This document shows, piece by piece, positions 1 to 7,083 of a DNA stretch of 9,588 nt; position 1 is the first letter of the stretch, and each line of letters starts with the position of its first letter. A program made the translations under genes and the position numbers. Location of the stretch: NCBI GenBank assembly GCA_964627845.1, contig CAZVKL010000036.1, positions 1 through 9,588 on the forward strand. Direction: 5' to 3'. This DNA is from DUUI01 sp964627845 (GTDB taxonomy: Bacteria; Bacillota_I; Bacilli_A; Erysipelotrichales; Erysipelotrichaceae). The notes under the pieces are model-generated. The model was given only the letters and a program-made list of their open reading frames with translations, was not told the origin of the DNA and made no database searches.

Positions 1-344
1 TACACAATCTCACTTATTCCTGATTGAATAATGGCTTTCGCACATTCATTACAAGGAAACAAGGAAACATAAATCGTACAACCATCTAATCGTCTTGTTG
101 AGTTTAAAATAGCATTCAACTCTGCATGAACGACATAAGGGTATTTGGTATCTAAAAATTCCCCTTCTCTTTCCCAAGGAAAGACATCATCCTCACACCC
201 TTTTGGCAAACCATTATAACCAATACCAACAATTCTTTTATTGGCATTCACAATGCAGGCACCCACTTGTGTGCTTGGATCTTTTGAACGATAGCTTGAT
301 AAATGGGCAATCCCCATAAAATACTGGTCCCAACTAATAATCAT
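1..344 (-). CDS. dCMP deaminase, DCTD-like (3' end outside window)
   Basis: This is the N-terminal 114 codons of a zinc-dependent deoxycytidylate deaminase, which converts dCMP to dUMP in the cytoplasm and feeds dTMP synthesis. The frame is open to the left edge, so the C-terminal 40-60 residues are missing. The visible protein carries the proton-shuttle motif HAE (zinc ligand H73, catalytic E75) and the zinc motif PCNEC (C98, C101). It also has a GYNG substrate-loop motif at about 42-45 and an early QVGACIV strand at about 26-32. The stretch GCEDD...PW...DTKYPY between residues 49 and 70 resembles the animal DCTD type, as I recall it, more than Bacillus ComEB, which has a Cys/His insert there. 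The ATG at 344 overlaps the rhomboid stop by one base (TAATG), and GAGGGAGA lies just upstream at 351-358. It is probably the latest visible gene of the long operon. The assignment is firm; any competence role is unsupported. Confidence 0.93.
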   Translation of the reverse strand, partial: MIISWDQYFMGIAHLSSYRSKDPSTQVGACIVNANKRIVGIGYNGLPKGCEDDVFPWEREGEFLDTKYPYVVHAELNAILNSTRRLDGCTIYVSLFPCNECAKAIIQSGISEIV

Positions 345-1582
345 TAGAAATCTCCCTCATTATAATAATCAATCATATTTCTTTCTAAATAATCCGCATA
401 GAAATCAAGTTTTAGCTTTCTTATCACGTTAATTGTATCAAAATCTGAACCAGGATAGATTTCTTTTGGGTAATTTCGATTCATTCCCATAACCCCTAAC
501 ATGACCACTAATAATAATGAGGCGATAATCGTGTTTTTACGAAGTAACTGCCACTGAGGTTTCTTAACAAAAGCCATCCCCACCAAAATACCAGACACAA
601 ATCCACCCAAATGTCCTAACCAGGAAACATTAGGCAAAAAGTTAATAATTAGGTTAATCCCAAATATATAGGCTAACTGTGTTTTGAACACCGGAGATTT
701 AATTAAATTCGTCTCAAATAAATAAACAACTAATAATCCTAATAAACCATAAATACCTGTCGATAAACCAACTGAAATCGCCGCTTGAGTTTCAGCCACA
801 TACACCACTAAATTTCCACCAATAACACTCACCAGTAACGCAATCAGAAACTTTTTCGTTCCATACGCTTTCTCTAATAATAAAGAGATATTGTACAGGG
901 AGAGCATATTTACAAATAAATGCGTGAAATTGGCGTGAATAAATCCTGCTGTGATAAAGCGATGGATTTCATGAGCCCCTTGAATCATTGGCACATAAAT
1001 CCCGCCCAATAAAATCATATAGGTTGTTTCATAATTCGCTAAGGAGGTAATAAAAATTCCTAACAGATGAACAAAAACACAAATAGCAATAATGGTGAGA
1101 GCACCTTTAGAGTTTTTTAAACTCATCTGTCTAACTCTTTCTTGTTGATGTCTTAGTGTGGATTTATTCAACTGATCAACCGCCATTTTAAGGTCCGTCT
1201 GTTCATCCTTAATTTCCCAGTTTAACTGTTTAATTCTCGGAAAAGTCGACAAGACACCATCATTAAATTCATTCGCTTGATTTAATGCAACCAAATGATG
1301 TGTGTCTTTTTCAAACGGTTCATCAACAAAACTAAAGGTTAATAGTTTGATATCTCTTTTCTGACGATTTAACGAATTGACCGCCTCGACCATTTTCTCT
1401 GATTTATCTTCCTCATAAGCAATACTACTTAGACGAATATGAATCGTTGGATATTTTGGATGCTTAGGAAAACCAAGCACAATATCCCCCGTTAAATGAT
1501 CGATTTTCATGAGTTGGTAATGATAGGTTCGCGTTAAAATCGAGGCTAAACGAAGCGCTACAATTTGATTTTGTTTATTCAT
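344..1582 (-). CDS. Rhomboid family intramembrane serine protease with N-terminal cytosolic domain
   Basis: A 412-residue membrane protein. Residues 1-155 are soluble and charged, as in the cytosolic N-domain of GluP/YqgP-type rhomboids. About seven membrane segments follow between 160 and 367, then a 45-residue polar tail. Rhomboid signatures are present: the HxxxN motif in the second membrane segment (H221, N225), catalytic Ser274 within GLSTGIYG, and catalytic His324 within GHLGGFVSG. The Ser-His dyad in helices 4 and 6 indicates an active enzyme that cleaves membrane-spanning substrates. The residue after the catalytic Ser is Thr rather than the common Gly. Substrates cannot be read from the sequence; Bacillus GluP acts on a Mg transporter, but that role is not shown here. 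The ATG at 1582 overlaps the 3' end of the pseudouridine synthase gene by 8 nt, with GAGG at 1590-1593 as a modest ribosome site, so translational coupling is likely. It lacks the C-terminal TPR region of YqgP (about 507 residues). Confidence 0.94.
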   Translation of the reverse strand: MNKQNQIVALRLASILTRTYHYQLMKIDHLTGDIVLGFPKHPKYPTIHIRLSSIAYEEDKSEKMVEAVNSLNRQKRDIKLLTFSFVDEPFEKDTHHLVALNQANEFNDGVLSTFPRIKQLNWEIKDEQTDLKMAVDQLNKSTLRHQQERVRQMSLKNSKGALTIIAICVFVHLLGIFITSLANYETTYMILLGGIYVPMIQGAHEIHRFITAGFIHANFTHLFVNMLSLYNISLLLEKAYGTKKFLIALLVSVIGGNLVVYVAETQAAISVGLSTGIYGLLGLLVVYLFETNLIKSPVFKTQLAYIFGINLIINFLPNVSWLGHLGGFVSGILVGMAFVKKPQWQLLRKNTIIASLLLVVMLGVMGMNRNYPKEIYPGSDFDTINVIRKLKLDFYADYLERNMIDYYNEGDF

Positions 1583-2480
1583 GAGACTGCCTCAATTCGT
1601 CAAGTTTATCACTGAAGCGCTTGGTCAAAGGCGCTTCAATCTGAATTAACTGGTTTGTTTTCGGATGAATAAACTCAATCTTTTTAGCATGTAGATATTG
1701 ACCCATCGTCTCACTCTCTTTTTTATAACCATAAACAGGATCCCCTAAAACTGGATACTTCATATATTGACAGTGCACTCTAATTTGATGGGTTCGACCC
1801 GTTTCTAGTTTGCATTCTAACAACGAATGTTTTTCAAATGTTTCGAGTTTTCTAAAATGTGTCACTGCTTCTTTCGCATTCTCATGCGTGACACTCATTT
1901 GTTGGCGATTCTTCTTATCTCGTCCTATAGGCGCGTCCACTTTAGCAGAACTATGTAAAAAGACCCCAGAAACAATGGCCCAGTAGGTACGATTCATTGT
2001 CTTGTCTTTTAATTGATCGGCTAAAAAAGCATGCGCGATTTCATTCTTTGCCACAACCATTGCCCCTGACGTATCTTTGTCGAGACGATGCACAATGCCA
2101 GGTCTAAACTGTTCGCCATGATCTGATAATTGAGTATATGCGAGTAACCCATGAACCAATGTCGGTTCTTTTGAGGTCGGACTTGGATGAACAATCAAAC
2201 CTTGAGGTTTATTGATTACTAACAAATCTTCATCTTCATACAGGATATCTAAGTCCATTTTAATCGGTTCTAAATCAATGGGTGTCGGTGTTAAGCTTTT
2301 GATGATAATCACATCATCTTCCTCAATTAAATAAGAAGGTTTCATGATTTCATTATTCACAAGAATATCGCCTTGTTTAATCATTTGGCTCACTTTTGAG
2401 CGTGAATACTCACTCATGCTCGCACAAAATTGATCTAAGCGTTGATTTGATTGTGCTTGAGTGACTTCAATCTCTCTCAT
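1575..2480 (-). CDS. rluD: RluA/RluD-family rRNA pseudouridine synthase (YlyB-like)
   Basis: A 301-residue cytoplasmic enzyme that isomerises uridine to pseudouridine in RNA. Residues about 13-60 form an S4 RNA-binding domain (QRLDQF, then the SRSKVSQMIKQGDILVN pattern). The catalytic domain spans about 75-295. It contains the hallmark HRLDKDTSG motif at 131-139 with catalytic Asp134, the TGRTHQIRVH motif at 227-236 and LGDPVYG at 245-251. Length and domain order match RluD and Bacillus YlyB. Its place directly after lspA is the same pairing as lspA-ylyB in Bacillus, which supports orthology. In RluD the targets are uridines in helix 69 of 23S rRNA; that target here is inferred, since RluA, RluC and RluD types are hard to separate by eye. 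The ATG at 2480 has a strong GGAGGTG site at 2488-2494, lying inside the 3' end of lspA. The gene overlaps lspA by 14 nt. Confidence 0.95.
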   Translation of the reverse strand: MREIEVTQAQSNQRLDQFCASMSEYSRSKVSQMIKQGDILVNNEIMKPSYLIEEDDVIIIKSLTPTPIDLEPIKMDLDILYEDEDLLVINKPQGLIVHPSPTSKEPTLVHGLLAYTQLSDHGEQFRPGIVHRLDKDTSGAMVVAKNEIAHAFLADQLKDKTMNRTYWAIVSGVFLHSSAKVDAPIGRDKKNRQQMSVTHENAKEAVTHFRKLETFEKHSLLECKLETGRTHQIRVHCQYMKYPVLGDPVYGYKKESETMGQYLHAKKIEFIHPKTNQLIQIEAPLTKRFSDKLDELRQSHE

Positions 2481-2943
2481 TAATCAACACCTCCACCATT
2501 AAAATAATGACTCCAATGACAAGTAAAGAGTCGGCCACATTAAAAACGGGAAACATATATCCAAATAGATTGAATGATAAAAAATCGCGAACATAGTTTA
2601 AAGCAAACCGATCATAAAGATTGCCAATTGTCCCTGCAATCATTAAAACCAAGGCCACATTCGCAATCGTTGATTGTTGATCTCGAAGGTATATAACGAT
2701 TAAAGCAATCGCAGCCACAAAACTGACGAGTGTTAAAATACCCACCTGCCCATTAAACAAACTCCAAGCGGCACCGGTATTATGAACATGCGTCAACCAA
2801 AAGAAATGATCAATCACTTCAACTTGTTGATTGTGTGCAATAGCAGTGGTTACCGTTTGTTTTGACCAAAGATCAATCGCCACTAAGAGCAAGATGCTTA
2901 TAAATCCAATTAATTTATATTTCATGACGCTATTATACCACAT
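2467..2943 (-). CDS. lspA: Lipoprotein signal peptidase (signal peptidase II)
   Basis: LspA is the membrane aspartyl protease that removes the signal peptide from diacylglyceryl-modified prolipoproteins. The frame encodes about 158 residues with four membrane helices. Counting from the upstream GTG at 2946 as residue 1, HNTGAAWS lies at 55-62, GNLYDR at 108-113, and the two catalytic Asp are D121 (YVRD) and D139 (FNVADS). The start is uncertain. A strong AAGGAGGG site (2953-2960) is well placed for the ATG at 2943 or the GTG at 2946, and I use 2943. An ATG at 2925 would give an N-terminus (MKYKLIG) closer to typical LspA but has no nearby ribosome site; see the separate promoter entry. The 5' end overlaps the ABC gene and the 3' end overlaps the pseudouridine synthase gene by 14 nt. 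The TGA stop supports standard code. Its presence implies a lipoprotein pathway (Lgt and lipoproteins) elsewhere in the genome. Confidence 0.95.
   Translation of the reverse strand: MWYNSVMKYKLIGFISILLLVAIDLWSKQTVTTAIAHNQQVEVIDHFFWLTHVHNTGAAWSLFNGQVGILTLVSFVAAIALIVIYLRDQQSTIANVALVLMIAGTIGNLYDRFALNYVRDFLSFNLFGYMFPVFNVADSLLVIGVIILMVEVLINERD
2932..2940 (-). promoter_or_regulatory. Possible internal extended -10 promoter for lspA
   Basis: The minus strand reads TGGTATAAT, a perfect consensus -10 with the TGn extension. Numbering the last T as -7 puts +1 at 2925, exactly the A of the ATG that gives a typical LspA N-terminus, so the transcript would be leaderless. There is no recognisable -35 at 17 nt. 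The same bases encode Trp-Tyr-Asn of the longer LspA frame and contain the TAA stop of the ABC gene, so this could be coincidence in AT-rich DNA. Confidence 0.3.
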
Positions 2944-4771
2944 CACTTGAAGCCCTCCTTAGTAGCAAATCTTCTTCTTGTTGATTAAATTGATTCGTAT
3001 ACAAGGCATAATAATGCCCTTTTTGTTGTAAAAGCTGTTGATGATTCCCCTGTTCGATAATCTGTCCTTTATCAATCACTAAGATTCGATCAGCATTGAC
3101 AATGGTTGAGAGTCGATGTGCCACTACAATTGATGTTCGATCTTTAAGCAACACTTCAATCGCACTCATAATATTATATTCCGTTTGAGTATCAATACTT
3201 GCTGTCGCTTCATCAAGAATAACAATCGATGGATCATTAATGAGTGCTCTCGCAAAACTAATTAGTTGTTTTTGACCACTCGATAATTTCGAACCGCCCT
3301 CACCCACTTGTGAAGCATAACCTTTATCAAGAGACATAATAAAACTATGTGCACCCACTAATTTTGCGACTTCAATAATTTCATCGTCACTGGCATCCAG
3401 TTTCCCAAAACGAATGTTTTCTTCAATGGTTCCTGAGAACAAGTGAGGTGATTGAAGGACCACACCTAAGTTTGAATGAAGCCATCCTATCGAACGCTCC
3501 TTATAATCAATATCATCAATAAGGATTTGACCTGCTTTTGGTTCATAGAAACGAGCAATTAAATTAGCCAAAGTTGTTTTACCACTTCCTGTCTCACCCA
3601 CTAATGCGATGGTTTCTTTGGGCTCAACGACTAAATTAAAATCATTTAAGATTGGTTCTTGAGGATTATAGTAGAAGTCGACCTGTCTAAATTCTATCTT
3701 CCCATCGATTGTTTCATAATTCTCAACTTTAGGCTCTAAGATTGTTCCATATTTTTCAATCACTTCCTCACTATCGACAATCTCTATTTCTTGATCAAGC
3801 AAGGATAGAACCCGCTCTGCAGATGCTTGTGCCATTTGAAGCTCAGAAAACATATTAGAAATCATACGAATCGGCTGGAAAAAGACATTGGCATACGAAA
3901 TAAAGAGCATGAGTGTTCCAGGAGTCATTGAACCAATTAACACTTGTTGGCCTCCATCCGCTAGTAATAAAGCAATCGAAACACTGGTTAAAAACCCAAT
4001 AATAGGAGCATAAATCGAACTTAAGATGGAAGCCCGAATCGATTTAGAGCGCATTGTCTTGGTTAAATCTGTAAATTGTTGATAGTGAAGTTCTTCAAGC
4101 CCCATGGTCTTTGTTGTTTTTGCGCCCATAATTCCTTCAGAAAAGCCGGCTGTAATTAATGAATTTGTTTTACGGACCTCTCGCCAGTTACGAAGGATTC
4201 TTGTTTGGAAAAACCAAGATACAAGAAAAATAAATGGAATGATAATAATGGTCCATAATAACATGCGCAATGAGATACTGGCCATGACTAGGATGATTCC
4301 AACCATAATTGTTAGACCCCAAATCATATCGACTAGTGTCCACGCAAAAATCTCAGAAATACGACTGATATCACTGGTGACTCTTGAGACAATCCAACCA
4401 CTGGCCGTTTTATCATAATAAGAGAAAGATTGATTTTGAAGTTTAACCATGGATCGTTCTCTTAAATCTGTGTTTAAATCCATCTCAATTTGACCATTAT
4501 TATAAATAAATAAGTAAACAACGAATGCTTGAACGACGATTAAGATAAAAAAGGCAACACCAAATATTAACAAGGTATCCAGTTCTTGTTTTTCAATAAA
4601 GGTATCAATGGCCCACCGATTCATTATTGGAAAGATAACTTCGATTGCGGCCACAAAAAACATGATTAAAAATGCCTTATAGAGTTTCTTTTGGTGAACC
4701 ATAATAAGTTGCCAGAGCTTTTTCCATAACGACAATTCGACTTTCTGCAGACTAAATTCTTCTTCGTGCAT
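2933..4771 (-). CDS. ABC exporter, catalytic half (heterodimer subunit, BmrD/LmrD-like)
   Basis: A 612-residue fused membrane/ATPase half-transporter. Six membrane helices occupy about residues 30-310 (ABC type-1 exporter domain) and the nucleotide-binding domain spans about 357-595. ATPase motifs visible are Walker A GETGSGKTT (392-400), Q-loop Gln440, Walker B VILDE with catalytic Glu521, and switch His552. The signature reads LSSGQ (496-500) instead of LSGGQ. In heterodimeric exporters such as BmrCD, LmrCD and TM287/288, the deviant signature sits opposite the Walker motifs of the partner, forming the degenerate ATP site. The partner gene immediately upstream has exactly the matching Asp-for-Glu change. 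The subunits probably pair to export hydrophobic drugs, lipids or peptides, but the substrate cannot be read. The ATG at 4771 overlaps the partner's stop by one base (TAATG) and has GGAGGAA at 4777-4783. Its 3' end carries the lspA ribosome site. Confidence 0.94.
   Translation of the reverse strand: MHEEEFSLQKVELSLWKKLWQLIMVHQKKLYKAFLIMFFVAAIEVIFPIMNRWAIDTFIEKQELDTLLIFGVAFFILIVVQAFVVYLFIYNNGQIEMDLNTDLRERSMVKLQNQSFSYYDKTASGWIVSRVTSDISRISEIFAWTLVDMIWGLTIMVGIILVMASISLRMLLWTIIIIPFIFLVSWFFQTRILRNWREVRKTNSLITAGFSEGIMGAKTTKTMGLEELHYQQFTDLTKTMRSKSIRASILSSIYAPIIGFLTSVSIALLLADGGQQVLIGSMTPGTLMLFISYANVFFQPIRMISNMFSELQMAQASAERVLSLLDQEIEIVDSEEVIEKYGTILEPKVENYETIDGKIEFRQVDFYYNPQEPILNDFNLVVEPKETIALVGETGSGKTTLANLIARFYEPKAGQILIDDIDYKERSIGWLHSNLGVVLQSPHLFSGTIEENIRFGKLDASDDEIIEVAKLVGAHSFIMSLDKGYASQVGEGGSKLSSGQKQLISFARALINDPSIVILDEATASIDTQTEYNIMSAIEVLLKDRTSIVVAHRLSTIVNADRILVIDKGQIIEQGNHQQLLQQKGHYYALYTNQFNQQEEDLLLRRASSDVV
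2953..2960 (-). promoter_or_regulatory. Strong ribosome binding site deciding the lspA start
   Basis: The minus strand reads AAGGAGGG here, inside the last codons of the upstream ABC gene. It ends 6 nt before a GTG (2946-2944) and 9 nt before an ATG (2943-2941). Both are acceptable distances, so one of these is the likely start on the polycistronic message. It is too far (27 nt) to serve the ATG at 2925. Confidence 0.7.
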
Positions 4772-6552
4772 TATTCTTCCTCCACTCTCTGACTTTGAAT
4801 TTCATTGATTTTTGAATAGAGACCTTCTTGAGCAACTAACTGTTGATGCGTTCCCTGTTGAACAATGCGACCTTCATCTAACACCAAAATGTTATCAGCA
4901 TTTTGAGCTGAATTCACTCGATGGGTAATAATGATGGTCGTTGCTTTATTTGATAACTGTTTTAATTCTTGTCGAATAAGCATATCCGTTTGTACGTCAA
5001 CTGCCGATAAAGAATCATCAAAGATTAATATTGGACACTGATTAATGACAACTCGTGCAATCGCAATTCTTTGTTTTTGGCCACCAGACAGAGTGACTCC
5101 CTTTTCACCAACCATCGTTTCATACCCTTGATCAAACTCACTAATAACTTTATCGACTGCCGCAATTGAAGCAGCTTTATAGACATCGTCATTGGTGGCG
5201 GTTGGATTGGCAAGTTTGATGTTGTCATAGATCGAGCGCGAGAACAGAAATGGCTCTTGGAGCACTAACCCAATATTTTTTCTTAAATGTTTACTTTGGA
5301 TCGTTTTTAGTTCGACACCATCTAAATAAATATGTCCATGATAATCATAAAGTTTGGTTAAGAGATGAACTAACGATGATTTTCCAGATCCAGTTGGACC
5401 CATTATAGCGACCGTTTGACCTTGTTTAATTTCGAAACTTAAATCCATTAAAACATTGTTATTGGCGTCTTCATATTGAAAACTGACATTGTCAAAAATA
5501 ATATGCCCTTTTATGTCAGGGGTAAGACCCGTTTCAATATCTTCTTTTGGATAGTCTAAAATCTCATAGAGTCGATCCATTGAGACGGATACCTTTCCAA
5601 AATCTGATAAGATTCGTCCTAAATAACGAATTGGATAAAGGATAAAGGAAATATAGGAGACAAAGACAACAAAGTCACCTACACTGATTTGATTGTTGAG
5701 TGCATAATAAATCCCAGCCAAGGTTGTTACAAAAGATTGTGTTAACACGATAAAATCACTAATTCCCCAATAATAGGCTAATAATTTCATCATATGGACT
5801 GTTTTATCTCGATGATCGTAGTTGGCTTTTTTAAATTTTTCAAGTTCATAACTTTCACGGTTAAAGGCTTTAACTACTCTGGTTCCTTCAACATTCTCTT
5901 GTAGAACCGTGGTTAACATCGCTTCCGATTCATCGCTCGCTTTAAAAGCGACTTGCATATTCTTAAAGAAGAAATACGCATAACCAATTAGAAATGGTAT
6001 CGAGACCAAAGACATGATGGCTAATGGTACATGAATTGAAAACAGAATGATACCCGCAATAATGATGGTAAATATTCCATAGGTAAAGTCAGACACTTGT
6101 ACCGCTAAGAAACGTCTTATTAGATCGACATCGGACGTACATCGTTGAATCAAGTCTCCTGTTTGGGTTTCTTGATGAGTGGCATAGGGTAAATATTGAA
6201 TATGATCATAGAGTTCATTTCTTAGATTCTTAGCAACGGTTTCTGAGGTTATTCCATTGGCTTTGCCTCGAAGATATTGAGCTCCTGCGGCTAATAACGC
6301 AAATAAAATGACTAAGCCTGCAGCCAGCCATAAATGTTGATGAAAGACGTCAATCCCTCCTACTAAATTAGTAAAGAAGCGAAGGATGACGTTTTGTGGT
6401 TCAACTTGAGGAATCACATTATCTAAGACAAAACTGAGAATGAGTGGGTTGACTAATGTGGTAAAGACCACAATGGCACTCATCACAATCATCACGATTA
6501 AATATTTTTTATAATGTCCCATAAAGGAAAGTATACTTTTAATGTTTTTCAT
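4771..6552 (-). CDS. ABC exporter, degenerate-site half (heterodimer subunit, BmrC/LmrC-like)
   Basis: A 593-residue half-transporter with a six-helix exporter domain (about residues 15-310) followed by an ATPase domain (about 350-590). Motifs are Walker A GPTGSGKSS (385-393), Q-loop Gln432, canonical signature LSGGQ (488-492), Walker B LIFDD and switch His544. The residue after the Walker B Asp is Asp513, not the catalytic Glu, which marks the non-hydrolysing site of a heterodimeric exporter. Its intact signature completes the active site of the 612-residue partner. Gene order, with the degenerate half first, matches bmrC-bmrD in Bacillus. The ATG at 6552 lies 6 nt after the Gx-transporter stop, with GAGGA just ahead. 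Membership in the same operon as the NusG-II/Gx pair is supported by spacing only. Substrate is unknown; multidrug export is the usual family label, not something the sequence proves. Confidence 0.94.
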   Translation of the reverse strand: MKNIKSILSFMGHYKKYLIVMIVMSAIVVFTTLVNPLILSFVLDNVIPQVEPQNVILRFFTNLVGGIDVFHQHLWLAAGLVILFALLAAGAQYLRGKANGITSETVAKNLRNELYDHIQYLPYATHQETQTGDLIQRCTSDVDLIRRFLAVQVSDFTYGIFTIIIAGIILFSIHVPLAIMSLVSIPFLIGYAYFFFKNMQVAFKASDESEAMLTTVLQENVEGTRVVKAFNRESYELEKFKKANYDHRDKTVHMMKLLAYYWGISDFIVLTQSFVTTLAGIYYALNNQISVGDFVVFVSYISFILYPIRYLGRILSDFGKVSVSMDRLYEILDYPKEDIETGLTPDIKGHIIFDNVSFQYEDANNNVLMDLSFEIKQGQTVAIMGPTGSGKSSLVHLLTKLYDYHGHIYLDGVELKTIQSKHLRKNIGLVLQEPFLFSRSIYDNIKLANPTATNDDVYKAASIAAVDKVISEFDQGYETMVGEKGVTLSGGQKQRIAIARVVINQCPILIFDDSLSAVDVQTDMLIRQELKQLSNKATTIIITHRVNSAQNADNILVLDEGRIVQQGTHQQLVAQEGLYSKINEIQSQRVEEE

Positions 6553-6558
6553 AGGTCC

Positions 6559-7083
6559 TCACTTTTTGACATGTAAGTCTTTTGAACCAACCTTAAAGCG
6601 TTGTAACACCAATAAACTAATATATCCTGTAATGATTCCTGTTGGGATGGCACTAAAGAGCATAAATGGTAACCAATAGATCATACCCCATGTTCGATTG
6701 ATAAACATGAGGGCTAACATTTGACCCACGTTATGGAATAGGGCTGAGGCCACTGAAATGCCAATGGGAGACATTTTAGTTATTTTTCTAAAGAAAATCA
6801 TTGCTAATGATGACAAAAAGACACCACTAAATGAAAGCCAAAAGCCAATTCCAGGGAATATTCCACGGATAATGGATGAAATTAAGACACGCATAAAGTT
6901 GAGTTGAAACATTCGTTTCGCATCAAAGATGTAATAACAAATTAACGAAATCGCATTTGCTAAACCAAACTTAACACCCGGAATTCCAATCGGGACTGCT
7001 GGTTCAACAGAATGTAATAGGATTGCCATCGCCACTAACATCGTTAAGAGTGTTAAACGGCTGGTTTTGGATCGAAGTCTCAT
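6559..7083 (-). CDS. Gx transporter family / heptaprenyl diphosphate synthase component I-like membrane protein (EetB-like)
   Basis: A 174-residue integral membrane protein with about five or six hydrophobic helices. Family patterns visible are PGVKFGLANAISL at 35-47, Arg65 with the following IIRGIFPG (71-78), the FHNVGQ motif at 116-121 and PTGIITGY at 147-154. This is the Hpre_diP_synt_I/Gx transporter family, whose fold resembles ECF-type substrate-binding membrane components; direct heptaprenyl synthase activity is doubtful. From memory, the same family next to a NusG-II protein forms EetB/EetA in the flavin-based extracellular electron transfer locus of Listeria, so a role in quinone or flavin handling is possible but inferred. 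The ATG at 7083 overlaps the upstream TGA as ATGA (4 nt) and no clear ribosome site precedes it, so it probably depends on translational coupling to the NusG-II gene. No partner polyprenyl synthase is visible in the window. Confidence 0.88.
   Translation of the reverse strand: MRLRSKTSRLTLLTMLVAMAILLHSVEPAVPIGIPGVKFGLANAISLICYYIFDAKRMFQLNFMRVLISSIIRGIFPGIGFWLSFSGVFLSSLAMIFFRKITKMSPIGISVASALFHNVGQMLALMFINRTWGMIYWLPFMLFSAIPTGIITGYISLLVLQRFKVGSKDLHVKK

Noticed and set aside
2467..2469. TGA read as Trp (Mycoplasma/Spiroplasma code)
   Set aside because: Three genes end on TGA at sensible family lengths, and Trp residues are encoded by TGG, so standard code fits better.
4104..4418. Plus-strand open frame of 104 codons
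   Set aside because: It lies wholly antisense inside the exporter gene, whose protein is strongly conserved there; its composition shows no family motif and there is no separate support.
5025..5228. Minus-strand second frame of 67 codons inside the 593-residue exporter gene
   Set aside because: It is a shifted frame within the conserved ATPase domain, with no independent evidence of translation.
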